From NCBI GenBank assembly GCA_028583405.1, contig CM053251.1:1572094-1636093 (forward strand): a stretch of 64,000 bases of DNA. Direction: 5' to 3'. A model generated the notes under the pieces. It ran no database searches. It saw only the letters and a program-made list of their open reading frames with translations, and was not told the DNA's origin. This document shows positions 1 through 13,337 of the stretch, piece by piece. The DNA is from Pogonophryne albipinna (Eukaryota > Chordata > Actinopteri > Perciformes > Artedidraconidae). Each line of letters opens with the position of its first letter. Position 1 is the stretch's first letter. The translations under genes and the position numbers were made by a program.

Positions 1-436
<436 letters not shown>

Positions 437-1060
437 CTTAGACCCAGTGGCGAACAGTCAGGGCCTTCAAGGTATTCAGAGAATACCCTGGAACACTCAG
501 ATAAAAAAAATCGATTTAATTATATAAATAAAATGTATATAAAATGAATAAATGAGACTCGTATCTGTGTTGTTGGTCTGTAATATTACAGTGTTACGTT
601 GATTTGTTTGTCCTTCTCGGACCATGCTCTACGCATTTCAGTGGTTTTGTGTTAGAAAAGAAAGCAACCAATCAGATCTTGTTCTGGGTCTCTGGGTAGA
701 GATCCTTTAACCAAGGTATTCTACATCCTTGATCGAATGCCCTGGCCGTTGCACTGAATGAGAGCGTACGTTTGGACTGACAGTTTGATCAACCAATCAT
801 ATATTGACTTGTAGCCAATGGGCGTATTCTTTCAGAGTTTCCCTCGGTTCCAGGGTATTCTAGAACAGGGGTTCCCAACCTTTATTGTGCCAAGGACCGG
901 CAGATACATTAAAAAAAAATCGCGGACCGGTTGTCAATTTTAACTGATTTTAATATTTACTCACCAGCAGGTAGCAACAGAGGCTAATTCTATGTAACAG
1001 CCTGAACAAATACTAGAACAATATGCATCCAAAACATATTAACAACGTTTAAAAAAGAAA

Positions 1061-3356
1061 CGGGGATATACTACGAAGCAGGATTTCCGCTTAGCCGGCT
1101 AACTTCAGGGAAAACTCGGGGTTTCCGGTCCTACGAAGCTGGTTCTCTTTTTAGCAGGCTAGATCTCCATGGTAACTTATGCTTAGCGGCTAACCTGGTC
1201 GGGACCAGGGGGGTATACTACGAATCTAGTTCAACCTATCCTGGATATGTTTTGAGTTATCCGGTTGACTTAATCCAAAACAAAGCCGCTCTCGCTAAAC
1301 TGTCCTACGACGCTGGCTATCAACTCGTTCGCTCAAGCCATCCGTGTCCTATCTAGTTAGGTGCGCGTTCACATAAAATGGGTGGTATCTGGAGCATTCG
1401 ACCAATCACAAACATGGAGAAGCGTACTGACAGCGCAGCGTCATACTTCCTGAATGGAAAGTCAACTATAATATTAGACATATGAAGAAGTTAAACTTTA
1501 AACATCCATGACTTAAACACTTTATCCAGGATCAAAGCCACAGAGCTGCACCTGCAAGGTGAATACAGCTGGTAACAGAACAAGTGTTTGAATGCGTACA
1601 TTAACAGGTTTATGATATCACTGCCCCGTCTAAAACACGAGTGGATCTGACTTTAATTAGCCTACATTTAACTCGAGTGTTTCGTCAACTTAATGTGTTG
1701 CTTAAAATAATACTTCTGCATTATGTGACACTGTGCTCAGCTGACTCAGATAAGGAGATATATGATAGGCCTACATTATGATGTGATGTCATATGAATGA
1801 TAATGGGAAACATCGACGTCTGCACTCACTGTGCCGCGGACTGTAGGCTACGTAATGTTACTTTGATCCGGTTACTTATGTTGTGGCAGATATTTAAGTA
1901 AGCTTACTTAACGCTAAATTTAATGCTATAATAGTCAGATTGCTCTGAAGATGGGAGGTGATATTCTATTCATTTTCACGTTCACACAGACGGTCATTTG
2001 AACTGCAACGGCAGTTTAAACTGTATTTCCTTTATCCTGTAATAGGACTTGATCGCTTTAAACTCTGCACACTGTTGTTATCAGCTGTTCCACCATGGTT
2101 TCTACCTCAACCTGTAATAGATTTATCCTTATTGAAACGGTTACATTCAATGAAAAATAAAGTCAATGTGCAGGCTTACGTGAACACTGTTCTACATGTA
2201 CAATATGGGCAGTTTATACATTTAATAAATCAACAGTATAGTGGCGATATCGCAAGTGGAAGCGATTCACCATTAAAGCAAAGAAGAAGAAGAACTCCGC
2301 ACAGTTGATCTCTTATCCTGGAACATATCCTGCTTCGGAGCACAGACTAGGTTCCAGGATAAGTCACCATGGAGATCTAGCCCGCTAAAAAGTGAACCAG
2401 CTTCGTAGTACCGGAAATCCCAGAAGTTATCTTGCAAAACGAAAATCCTGCTTCGTAGTATACCCCCCAGGTTAGGTTGCAGGCTAAGAGCTCAACTCAG
2501 TGAAAGCACCACCTGCTGACCAATCAGAGCTCAGTGTGCGGAGTTTAAAGCGATCAAGTCATATTACAGGAGAAAGGAAATACAGAAAAGCTGCCGTTGC
2601 AGGAAAGACGGCCGGCAAAGATCACCGACTGTGTGAACGTGAACATTAATAGAATATCACCTCCCATCTTCAGAGCAATCTGACTATTAAAACATTAGCG
2701 TTAAGAAAGCTTACTTAAATATCTGCCACAACATAAGTAACCGGATCAAAGTAACATTACGTACTGTCCGCCACATATCACATCATAATGTATCATATAT
2801 TTCCTTATCTGAGTCAGCTGAGCCGTATCTGGCCGTGCAACACTCACAGTGCCACATACTGTATGCAGAAGTATTATTTTAGCAACGCATTAAGTTGACG
2901 AAACACTCGAGTCAAATGTAATTAAAGTCAGATCGTGTCCTAGACGGGGCAGTGATATCATAAACCTGTTAATGTACGCATTCAAACACTTTTTCTGTTA
3001 CCAGCTGTATGCACCTTGCAGGTGCAGCTATGTGGCTTTGATCCTGGATAAAGTGTTTAAGTCATGGATGTTTAAAGTTTAACTTCTTCATATGTCTAAT
3101 ATTATAGTTGACTTTTCATTCAGGAAGAATGACGCTTCACTGTCAGTACGCTTCTCCATGTTTGTGATTGGTCGAATGCTCCAAATACCACCCCTTTCAT
3201 GTGAACGCGCACCTAACTAGATAGGAAACGGCTGGCTTGAGCGATCCACTTGATAACCCGCGTCATAGTACAGTTTAGCGAGAGCGCGTATGTTTTGGAT
3301 TAGGCCAACCGGCTAACTCAAACATATCCAGGTTAGGTTGAACCAGCTTCGTAGTA
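1061..3356. mobile_element. Composite foldback region with TACTACGAAGC termini
   Basis: Four copies of a TATACTACGAA-type terminus occur, near 1067 and 1213 pointing right and near 2462 and 3356 pointing left. The segment 1066-1210 is inverted at about 2310-2462. The segment 1212 to about 2080 is inverted at about 2520-3356, with many substitutions. The pairs interlock (1-3 and 2-4) rather than nest. The inner loop holds a 116-codon open frame (1958-2308) with no recognised domain. The termini suggest a DNA transposon family, but I cannot assign the superfamily. Confidence 0.7.
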
Positions 3357-3528
3357 GGCTACAGGCCTCCGGTGTCGTTTTTTGGTTTTTCGGAAAAACG
3401 GAAAACCAAAAAACCGACGTTGTTCAGTTTTTAAACCAAAACGGGAAAACAGATAAATCAACGTTTTGGTTTTGTTTGTATGATTTACGGATAATCCAGT
3501 GATGGGAAAACGAGGAGAAGGCGCTATG

Positions 3529-3668
<140 letters not shown>

Positions 3669-3862
3669 CACTGGCATTTGTTTTCAGAAGATATTATGAT
3701 AGTGACGTTCGTTCCGGTGCACGTCCGACAGCATTTAGCACTACATCGAGATTAAGATTAAATGTATTTATTTTGGGAACACCCGCATATAGGCTACCTA
3801 TGGAGTTAGCCAGATGTGTGTAAATTACTGTTCATGGTCATTTGAAAACAAATGTCGGTGTC

Positions 3863-4078
<216 letters not shown>

Positions 4079-4465
4079 CATGCGCCTTGGTGACTGGACA
4101 TCTCCTTCATAAAACTAATAAAAGGGGGATTAATCGGGCAGTTCGATGTGTGTAGAGATGTGTGTAGAGGTGTGAGTGGTTAACACGTAGCAGCCTGCAG
4201 TCACTCGCTGTGCTGGTGAAGGTAAACAGCGAACGCGGTGCGTAAAAAGGCACAGCTCTCGGCGCGCTGGTGCTGCACTTCTCAGAAGCGGAGTTACACG
4301 TCCCGCTGCCTCCTGATGCTGCCTGAAGCCATTTCATGAAGTGAAGGAGGTTTTCCTTCTATAAACAGCTGCGGGCAGCAGATACCGGGAGAGTCCCGGA
4401 CATGAATTCATAGATCAAGGCAGACTGGTTTACTCTCCTGTTTTGCCAATCCGGTGTTTAAACAA

Positions 4466-4580
4466 AGGCGAGGCAAGTTTATTTATATAGCACTTTTCAA
4501 CACAAGGCAATTCAAAGTGCTTTACAAAAAAATTAAAGACATTAAGAAAATGGCATTTAAAATCAGTCATTAAAAAGAAA
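4466..4580 (-). mobile_element. LINE 3'-end fragment (L2-like tail)
   Basis: The stretch contains GGCAAGTTTATTTATATAGC followed by AATTCAAAGTGCTTTACA, a combination common at the antisense 3' ends of fish LINEs. No coding part is attached. The subfamily is uncertain. Confidence 0.5.
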
Positions 4581-4846
4581 AGCTAATAAAATAAACATAT
4601 AGCTCTACACCCCTGGCCGACATGTCCTTAAAATGAAGTCCGAGTTTGAAATATATCTCAAATAATGTATGCACTGCCATTTCCCCACATAAACATAACA
4701 GTCTGCAATTAAACGGTTGTCTCCTGTGCGCTCCTCAACCTACTTGGCGCACCGGTAACTTTCTCGTGCGCACAAGAGGGGCTGAGCCTCCGAATCCCTC
4801 ATCCATCATAAAAGCCATTTTCAACGGTTATCTGGTGAAAGATTAA

Positions 4847-6000
4847 AGGGGGGGTAGGTAAGTTTCAGAAACCGGCTCGAGTGCACTAAAATTTGAAAGT
4901 ACACAGCCGAAAAGAATCCGCCCCTTCCTTCAGACTTCCTTACAGAGCACCTCCTCCAACACACATGAACGCGCACATGACTTAGGTTGGCTATATAGTT
5001 CAGGGGAATTGTAAACCATACAAAACCTGTCCAAGAGAAAAAGAGCGACCACGGCGTCAGATTTCAACTCGGTGTGTATGGGGGTTATTCCCTATCTTTA
5101 TTCAAGAGCGTGGTATTTAAATTTGAGAGCATACTTTATTGATTTCCTTCACTCAAACCCTGTCATCGCACCAAAGACAAACCAAAGAGTAACCGCCCTT
5201 ACGGGACGCTGTAATAAGTAAAACGAACGCACCCGCAAGGACACCTGGCCTCCTATTGGTTGAGGGATTTTGACAGGATTGTTGCACAAAAGTTTCGAGC
5301 GCGCAGAGAATAAATCTGAGAGCAGAAAAAATCCGTAAACAGCAATATATCTGAGTGCAAGCGTACAGTTTGAGCAGAAGCAGAGCAAATCTAAGTGCAA
5401 GCAGGCACTATTTGAGTGCGAGGACAGGGTTTGAGGGAAATAAATACATAAAGTATGCTCTCAAATTTAAATACCACGCTCTTGAATAAAGATAGGGAAT
5501 AACCCCCATAGGTGTGTTGCATCAGTTGTCGCCATCGTTGAAAAGCAACTCCGATATTGACTCTGGTTTGAATTCTCCTAGTTTCCACTTTGTTTTTGTT
5601 CCTAATTTGCTCCGTTACATTATTTCTTTTGCCACCAGTAGACGATGTTGAACCTAACTCTGCCATGGTGAAAGTGGCCGCCTGTTGCTGGCGAGTCATT
5701 GAAGTACTGCTGCAATGCACGCCCAATGACGGCACGCCCAATGAGGGCACGAGATACATTTGTGCGTGCACGAGATGGAAGGCTGACAGACAGGACGGCA
5801 ATCCAATCCGTTTAGCCGGGCCGGCTAAACGGATTGGTCGTACTTTTTACAGTATTACGGCTTCCACAGATGAATTTTTTTTATGGATTTTTTGTCAAAG
5901 CACTTAAGATATGCATTGCTATCGGGATGTTAAGAGCATTCCATGGAATATAACAAAAAGTGTATCTCGAGCCGGTTTCTCAAACTTACCTACCCCCCCT
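4847..6000. mobile_element. TTAA-flanked element with 35-bp terminal inverted repeats
   Basis: Terminal inverted repeats of 35 bp start AGGGGGGGTAGGTAAGTTT and continue through GAAACCGGCTCGAG, with one mismatch between the ends. TTAA lies directly outside both ends (4843-4846 and 6001-6004). TTAA duplication suggests a piggyBac-type mechanism, but the terminal bases are not the usual CCC, so the superfamily is open. No transposase was recognised. An internal inverted repeat sits at 5079-5512. Confidence 0.75.
5079..5512. repeat. Inner foldback with ~85-bp inverted arms
   Basis: The arm at about 5079-5165 (GGGGGTTATTCCCTATCTTT and onward) is repeated in inverted orientation at about 5425-5512. 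It lies inside the 4847-6000 element and may be a separate small MITE inserted there. Confidence 0.65.
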
Positions 6001-6151
6001 TTAACTAGGCTATTGGATGAAATAATATGACTGGTATAGGTGTGAACATTAAACACTTTTTGAAAAAAATATTATGATAAAATATTTTTATAAATTTATA
6101 ATTCTGCAAATATTACGATAAACTCACAGCTATTTCGCGGCCGGGCAGTAA

Positions 6152-6512
6152 CGGCCCGTCCACACTACAGCTTCGACAGCTTCAAAAACGGTTTCCAACG
6201 CGTCTGCCCATTCACTTTGAATGGGGTGACGTCACGTTGCCTCGCTTTTCGCCGAACTGAATTGTGGGTAGCATAGCGGTCCGTCTCCAGCGTCTCCGGC
6301 GTCAGAAGTTGTCAGAAGTTGAACAATGTTCAACTTCTGACGCCGGAGACGCCGGAGTAGCCAGCACCAGCCAATCAAATCATATACAAGCTCTAGCCAA
6401 TCAAACCGCTGCTTGTTTGTCAGGGGCGGGAGATTCATGTGATTGGTTGTTGGTCGAGCTTCAGATACGCCCAGCTCCAAGCTTTTTTTGAAGCTGTAGT
6501 GTGGACGGGCCG
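6152..6512. mobile_element. MITE with CGGCCCGTCCACAC ends, TAA duplication (PIF/Harbinger-like)
   Basis: It starts CGGCCCGTCCACACTACAGC and ends with the inverse. TAA lies outside both ends (6149-6151 and 6513-6515). A related copy at 58077-58332 is flanked by TTA on both sides. A 3-bp TWA duplication is the hallmark of PIF/Harbinger-type insertion. Internally, about 6290-6358 is a strong palindrome around GTTGAACAATGTTCAAC. Confidence 0.75.
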
Positions 6513-6820
6513 TAACACCACCGGTCCGCGGACCGGGGGTTGGGAACCCCTGCTCTAGAAGGCCCGCTAGTTAACTGGCTCGAGACAGAGGATCTAGATG
6601 AATGCGAAGAAGCAATTCATGCTGTTTTATTGTTTCTAACGTTGAAATGACAAGTGCAACAGGTGAAGATGAAGTTGTTGCGGAATTGTTGTGAGTTCCC
6701 TTTTCAAGACGACAATTCAGTGAAAAGACGGACATTATAATGCCGGGGGGGCGGCGGCGGAGGGGGGTGTGTGTGTCTACAGAAGGTCCAGTTGTGATAG
6801 CCACGGTTCACCACTGCTTA

Positions 6821-7670
6821 GGCCCCGGCCACACGAGGACGAAAACGGCTAAACGCATAGGATTAACGCAAACGCAATTGCAAAAAAGCTTCCGTCCACA
6901 CGCAATATTCACCGGATAGTGTCTGTCCACACGAGACAGCTCCGTTTAGCTCCAACCGCTGGAGAAGCTGCAGTACATGCAGGAGCCTGTACGTGGCGCT
7001 GTAACTTCCTCCACAAAAGCAGCGAAGAAGCATGGTTGTCATGGAGGCCCTTCTGTGTATTCTCCGCGGTGGGGGCCGAGGGAACCGGGCAGAGTTTTTC
7101 GCCAGTCAACGTGTATTAAAGTTTAAATCTTCCGAACAAAATTATAAAAGTGCCGGTCAAAGGTCTTCTTTGTTATTTATTGAGCTTTAAAACAAATGAA
7201 TAACGACTCTATATAATATAATAATAAAATACATGGAGCCTCTCTTTTTCCTCCCTCTCTTCGGACAGCGTCAGCGTCTGTCTCATGCAGCAGCTGATCC
7301 AGTAATGAGTGACCCGGCCGACAGTAAAAATAAACATATTTATAACTAGTTGAGGTAGTTTGAGAGGTGTCTCCGTCCTGTCAGATTAGACTTCACTCGC
7401 GTTTATGTCCATATCGAGAGAAAGATAAATAATCTGAATTCAGTGTGCAGTTTACTTTGACGCGGGGGTGAGCAGCAGAGGCGGGGAGAGGCGGGGCTAT
7501 TGCCTCATCATTATCAGAAAATTATGTATAGGGCGTACACACGGAGCCGTTGGACCCCCCAGAGCGTTGCGTATGCCGTTCTATCCACCTTGGGACCCGT
7601 TATCGTTTCCGCAGTCGTTTAGTGCCGTATTCGGTCGTCCTCGTACGGCCGAACGGTGGCCGGGGCCGTA
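6821..7670. mobile_element. Possible inverted-repeat element, GGCCCCGGCCACACGAGGACG end
   Basis: The left end reads GGCCCCGGCCACACGAGGAC. An interrupted inverse (CGTCCTCGTA... GTGGCCGGGGCC) lies near 7636-7669. The pairing is imperfect and the left end overlaps the target duplication of the preceding hAT element, so the boundaries are tentative. Confidence 0.4.
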
Positions 7671-8730
7671 GTCTTCTCACAACATTTGCATTAAAGAATA
7701 AAACGTCAACCTATAGACAATTCATGAAAGCTGTGGAGTCTTTATGTAGAAGCCAGTGTCAGTTCTGGCACACAGGAAGTCGCCAACGTGTGGACAAAGC
7801 TGTTACGATTGAAGTCAATTCAAACAGTTTGTGTGTTTAACAAATGTACATGATTGTGTGAGTGGGGACAAAATATAATCTGTGTGAAACACATTTTTCA
7901 GAAACAGTTTTTTGGGTGTAGCTCGCTCAGACATCTCTCCTTCTCTTCCTCCATCCCTTTTTAATTATTTGAATTTTGAAAGTGGATGTCAGCTCTTCGT
8001 AAATGAAATGAGCCCAAAGTCTGACCGGTAACACGTTTGTCAGGATTCATCCTTAAGCTACGTAGAAACATACTTAAAATCTCATTTTTAATATTACTTA
8101 GTCGCTTAACTGTCATGAGAAAATGAACACTTTGAGTCAGACATTTGACAGAAAGATCTACGAATGAGAAAATACTTCAGTGTAACGCACACAGGTGTTA
8201 CATTGACTACTGCAAATGTTGCATCATTGTCTGCAACTTTTATCACGCGTGTGCATGTATGTTTTATTGAAGAGACATCATTCATATCCTCATCAGCACT
8301 GGGCCTACAATATAAAAGACAATGTGTGTATTCAATCAGGAATATGTCTTTGTTGAGAAGAATACTTAAATAAGTAAACAATGTTAATATATTTATCTGC
8401 AAATCTGTAGCAATGCATCTCAAAAAACAACACAGCAGTCTAAAATAAACTCTCATGGACTTCCTGTCAGAGCGTGATGCACGTGCACTGAACATATCAA
8501 AGGAGAGTCAGACCATCACTCATGACCCAATAACATTCGGGGATAACCTCGGGTCAAAGGTCGCAGGAAGCAGAGGTCCAATCATAATCCTTTCATAAAT
8601 ATACACACCTGATGATGGACATCTGCTGTTACTGTGGAGGTGTGTTGTTCAATATGTGTGTTAAGTACCTAGAGAACATTAATATGTGTGTTTTCTACAT
8701 GCGGGGGCAATATTATATTAGATATCCTAC
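7671..8730. other. No recognised feature
   Basis: About 1 kb of AT-leaning sequence with no gene, RNA or repeat that I recognise on either strand. Confidence 0.5.
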
Positions 8731-8731
8731 A

Positions 8732-9636
8732 TACATTATTACATTACATTGCATTTAGCTGACGCTCTTATCCAAAGCGACTTACAATAAGTGCATTCGA
8801 CCAAGAAGATACAACCTTGAAGAAAACAGAATCATAAAAGTACATCAGGTTTCATAGAACCAACACATTTCAAGTGCTACTCAACTGGCTTTAGGTAAGC
8901 CAGTCCTTTATTAGTATATTAGTGCTTTGTTAATAGTTCTATTGCTCGAAGTGGAGTCGAAAGAGATGAGTTTTCAGTCTGCGCCGGAAGGTGTGTAAGC
9001 TATCTGCTGTCCTGATGTCAATGGGGAGCTCATTCCACCATTTTGGAGCCAGGATAGCAAACCCACGTGTTTTTGCTGATGGGAACTTGGGTCCCCCTCG
9101 CAGTGCGGGTGCATCGAGCCGTTTGGCTGATGCAGAGCGGAGTGCACGTGCTGGGGTGTACAGTTTAACCATGTCCTGGATGTAGGAAGGGCCAGATCCA
9201 TTCGCAGCATGGTACGCTAATACCATTGTCTTGAAGTGGATTCTAGCAGTTACCGGAAGCCAGTGGAGGGAGCGGAGGAACGGCGTGGTGTGGGAGAATT
9301 TAGGAAGGTTGAAGACCAGACGAGCCGCTGCATTCTGGATGAGCTGCAGAGGTCGGATGGCACATGCAGGTAGACCAGCCAGGAGGGAGTTGCAGTAGTC
9401 TAGGCGTGAGATGACGAGAGCCTGGACCAGAACCTGCGTGGCTTTCTGGGTCAGCTGGGGACGTATCCTCCTGATGTTGTAAAGAGTGTATCTGCAGCAG
9501 CGGGTTGTAGCAGCTATGTTTGCAGTGAAGGACAGGTTGTTATCTAGGATCACACCCAGAGTCCTTGCAGTCTGAGTCGGGGAAACAATAGAGGTGCCGA
9601 TGTTGATTGTTAGGTCAAGAGTGGGACAATCTTTTT
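8732..9636 (-). mobile_element. 5'-truncated L2-like LINE (reverse transcriptase C-terminus and 3' tail)
   Basis: Reading leftward, an open frame from about 9630 to 8939 encodes the C-terminal part of an L2-clade reverse transcriptase. Recognisable segments are ILDNNLSF, SRLDYCNSLLAGLP, LHWLPVTARIHFK and WWNELP. The 3' end has the L2-type tail motif CAAAGCGACTTACAATAAG (antisense of the sequence on this strand) followed by ATTACATTACA repeats. The N-terminal ORF1 and endonuclease regions are missing, the usual result of incomplete target-primed reverse transcription. The frame is intact over about 230 codons, so the insertion is fairly young. A close relative lies at 61329-62180. Confidence 0.88.
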
Positions 9637-9640
9637 CACC

Positions 9641-11228
9641 GGTTTTAGTTTGTATTCTGTATAGAAACGTAAAAGTATTAACTTAATCATCCTTAATTCA
9701 AGAATAAGAGAGCATCATTTGCTTGATTTGCTCCTTTCTCTTTTACGATGCTCTGTTTCTTTCCTTTATAAAGTTCTTCTTCAACTACAGACTGTAGTAA
9801 AAACAGTAGCTACAAATGACAATAAAAGCCATACATCTTGAATCAACACATGGTTAGAGGTCTATAACCAGATCGTTGGATAAGTGAAGTAATCGTTACT
9901 CCGGCCTGTCTTCACGTTCATCCGTCATGTTCTCCTGCGTCGGCCGTGGAGAGGACAGCTTTGGGCTAAAGCTGATCCTGTCATCGCCGCAGGGTCCGAG
10001 ATAACCGCAGTGTGGTCCAGCTGTTCCCAGCGCTCAGAGGACCCACAATGCTCTGCTTGTGTTGGGAGAGTTGTGCTCGCAGTGGTTAAGCTCTTCCTCG
10101 AGACCTACCATTGCGTCAGCGTTGCACAGCTGTGCTGCGGAGCTGACCGGCTGTGTGGGGCAACAGGTCTGATTCAGGATTGTGCATGCTTTTATTGTTT
10201 TTCTGTACTCAATTAAAAAAACGAACAAATGTGAATATTTACAGGAATGTAGAAGATAGAATAAAATCCTCTCAAATAACCCCCTTCTATTGGCTCCGTT
10301 TATTTATAATTATTTTTATTTGCCTGACATGTATTCCCCTTTGTGTCCATTTTATTTGATGTATTTATTGTATTTTATTTATTTATTTTATTTGGTTTTC
10401 TGTTGGTTTCTTGGTGAATTTTTAGATACTTTTTTCCATATAGAGGTAAAAGCTTTTGTCAAATATTTGTGGAGGACAGTGAGCTCTTTGAAACTGTACA
10501 CAGGGTCCCAAGGGGGTCCTATATCAATGCCCTCATCCTAAAACAAAGTGTTCATATGTCATATGTGTTGTTGTTTGTGGGTTTGCTGGACACAAGGAAC
10601 CATGAGAGCACACAGTTTAGTGCATGTGTGTCATTGTGAGTATTTGCTTGTAAGACAGACAGAAAGCGACAATGTGATAAGCCAGCAGGAGGGATAAGCA
10701 GCTTTTTAAACTGATTTCCAAACAGTAAAAGTTAAACACATCTTTCTCTCACGGCCATTTTACATTAACTTTCTGATTTCCCACACACACCAATCCAGCA
10801 GCAGAATTGTGAATTTGCCTCCGGATGTGGCGACGAGATGAAACGGACAGATATCCCTAAGTGGATAACAAACCAGCGCCATGTCTAATCAAACCTTCAC
10901 TCGGTGTTAAATGAAAAAAGAATAAAACTCACGAACCGTGACATTCAAACAAATGGGTTAATTACTTTTTAAAAAGCCGCCACTTAAACACATTTGTTTC
11001 TTTTTAACTGCGAGTCGTAAAGTTCCTGTCAGGTTAGCCGGGGCCAGGAGATTCACTCTAAATGTAAATAAGTGGTGTTTTAAATGGCAGTTAGCCATAT
11101 AGCCTTGTTAGAGCACGAGATAAACTGGGAGCCTGTTCTCCACGGGGTCAAGTCCCTAATTAACCCAAAATGGCTTTGTCAGTTTCTCATTCCATTATGG
11201 CAGCGCTGCAACACAGACATACAACATG
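9641..11228. other. No recognised feature
   Basis: Mostly AT-rich unique-looking DNA. A 35-bp stretch at about 9641 resembles one at about 11500, but I see no gene or complete element. Confidence 0.5.
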
Positions 11229-11272
11229 CGTCTCCTCTTCCTCCTCTTCCTCCTCTTCCTCCTCCGCCTCTC
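11229..11272. repeat. (CTCCTCTTC)n simple repeat
   Basis: A pyrimidine-rich tandem tract. It accounts for the Arg/Gly/Pro-rich open frames around it. Confidence 0.85.
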
Positions 11273-11494
11273 ATGACTGATGGTGGTGTTGAGATAAAAC
11301 TGCTCATTAATAACATAGATGTTCTCGAGTGATCCAATATTGGAACTTTGTTTAATAATGTGTTTATAATAAAAACAATGAATAATAACAACATCAACAG
11401 TAAATATATATATCATCAGTGGAAATACAGAGAAAACTTATAAACTACCTCTGGAGGTCATTTTTACACTTTTAAACCTTGTTGGTTCTGGAGG

Positions 11495-11675
11495 TTTTTT
11501 ACCGGTTTTAGTTTGTATTCTGGAAAGAAACATAAAACATTCAAAGGCTTACACTAGATATAGCGTGGTTGTTGCCAATGATTTTAGCCTTTGCTGACCA
11601 TTTACATGCACTAAAACCTATACACACTGCAGGATAGTGGAAACCCCCAAACAGCATAATAGGGCCCCTTTAAAG
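11495..11675. mobile_element. Probable end fragment of a TTAA-type repeat
   Basis: The stretch ends in AGCATAATAGGGCCCCTTTAA, resembling a dispersed fish repeat end that abuts TTAA. No matching left end was found, so this is at most a fragment. Confidence 0.35.
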
Positions 11676-13329
11676 TGACATTGTAATCTGTTCAGAGATA
11701 AGCAGGACTTGGAAATCTTGTCAAGTGAATGCATCTGTCGACATTAGGAATGATGGGATGAGAGAGATAGAAGGTCATGAGTTGCAGATTGAGGAATGGC
11801 GATGGAGAAAAGTGCAGAAAGAAGAGGAGATTCATGATTTGAATCTACGATAGACCAGGTGCGGTGAGGTACGTTTTTTGCCTGCTGAGAAACCGTTCCT
11901 CCTGAGGGGAACTATCTAAATTGCATCGGAGAAGCGGTAGCACCATCGAAGTTGAAATGTTGATCGTCTGCTAAGATTAGAACATGGGAAACATTGATAA
12001 GTGGATTATGTAACGTCCTGCTACTTCCTACAACTCAGATAAGTGTGCATGTGTTTAACCTTCATTCAGCTGTGAGAGGAAGTGTGTGCAGAGTAATTGG
12101 TGCCACCCAGGTTTGAAACGTCATTGTTCCGCACTACAGATTAACTTGAGGAATAAATGCTCCACAGTTCACGTCCTAAGCGTGGTTCAGTCCTTGTTCA
12201 CCTATAAAAGAGAGAAGGGGGAGGGGGCACTTCTGGCTGCCTGCAGAGACGTCTTACAAGGTCCAAGAAAGCTCCTGCCTGCCCCGCCTCGGTTCATCTC
12301 TCTGATGGCAAGTCCTGCGGAGCGGCCGCTGACCTTGAAGAGAGCAGAGAAACACACAGGAAGGGGAGGAGGAAAGTGGAGAGGAGGGAAGAGGGAGCAG
12401 AAGGATGTGTTCTTGTCAAATGTGTTGGGAAAGCCAAATTAAACGTTCACTTTAACCCTTCTGTACAAGCTTTCATGAGTTTATTGCCTTCATTACTAAT
12501 GGGGCACTTAGTTGAAGACTCATTGAAGTCTGATTGGCCAATTTGGACAACAGACTGCTGCTAGAGACAACACCACTCTAGCAGTCGGAGAATTACACGA
12601 CATTATTACTGTGTGTGTTGGTTTCAAGTCATTTGTACTTATTTGTGCCTGATATGATTCATTCTACAACTTCTTACCCTTTTGGAGAAGGGTATAAAGT
12701 TGTCCTGCTTACAACTCAATCTTGCTCCACTTCCACCACTGTTGTTGTGTCCGTGCTTTTCGCGCTGAGACGTCATTACGAGGCTCCTCTAAGGCTCTGA
12801 TCGGTGGAAAAGCTTTCTGGTTCTGAAGTGGTTTGCAAGTTGAACCAACTGCAATCAAACTATCTTCAGCATTAAACTACAACTGAAGTAAATTAATGCA
12901 AAATAAGTGTACACCTGTTTCAGGAAAAAACTCAACAACTTTGCATTGTAAACTGCAATACCTTAGAAGTATATCTATGTATGTTCCTTGTAACCGTTGA
13001 TGTAATCACTCAGCAACAAGGACAACTGTGTGCATACGAACATCAGGCCCGCAGAGAGCAGCAGTGTGTGGGAGTACATCATGAAGAGCTGTGATGAATT
13101 ATAGCAGCAGCAGCTCTGTAATTCCCTCTCTGTCTCTCTCACACACACACGGAGTAACACTGGTGTGTGATGAGCTGTTCAGTGGACGTTCCTCTCAGCG
13201 GGGTTCCCCTCTCCCTCGGCACACGCCTCAGAGCGCTGACAGCAACACGCTGATGTCTGTGTCACGGCTTCCTGTTTCATCCCGACTGCAGCAGACCTCC
13301 TACGGGCTCCGGGGTCTTTATCAACATGT
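11676..13329. other. No recognised feature
   Basis: No gene or repeat recognised. The 118-codon frame at 12086-12442 is Lys/Arg/Gly-rich and does not resemble any domain I know. Confidence 0.45.
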
Positions 13330-13337
13330 CATATTAT

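Noticed and set aside
1958..2308. 116-residue frame inside the foldback element
   Set aside because: No recognised motif. It overlaps an inverted-repeat arm and ends in a purine-rich simple stretch, so there is no support for a protein.
12086..12442. 118-residue frame as a possible exon
   Set aside because: Low-complexity basic/Gly composition, with no domain or splice context that I can recognise.
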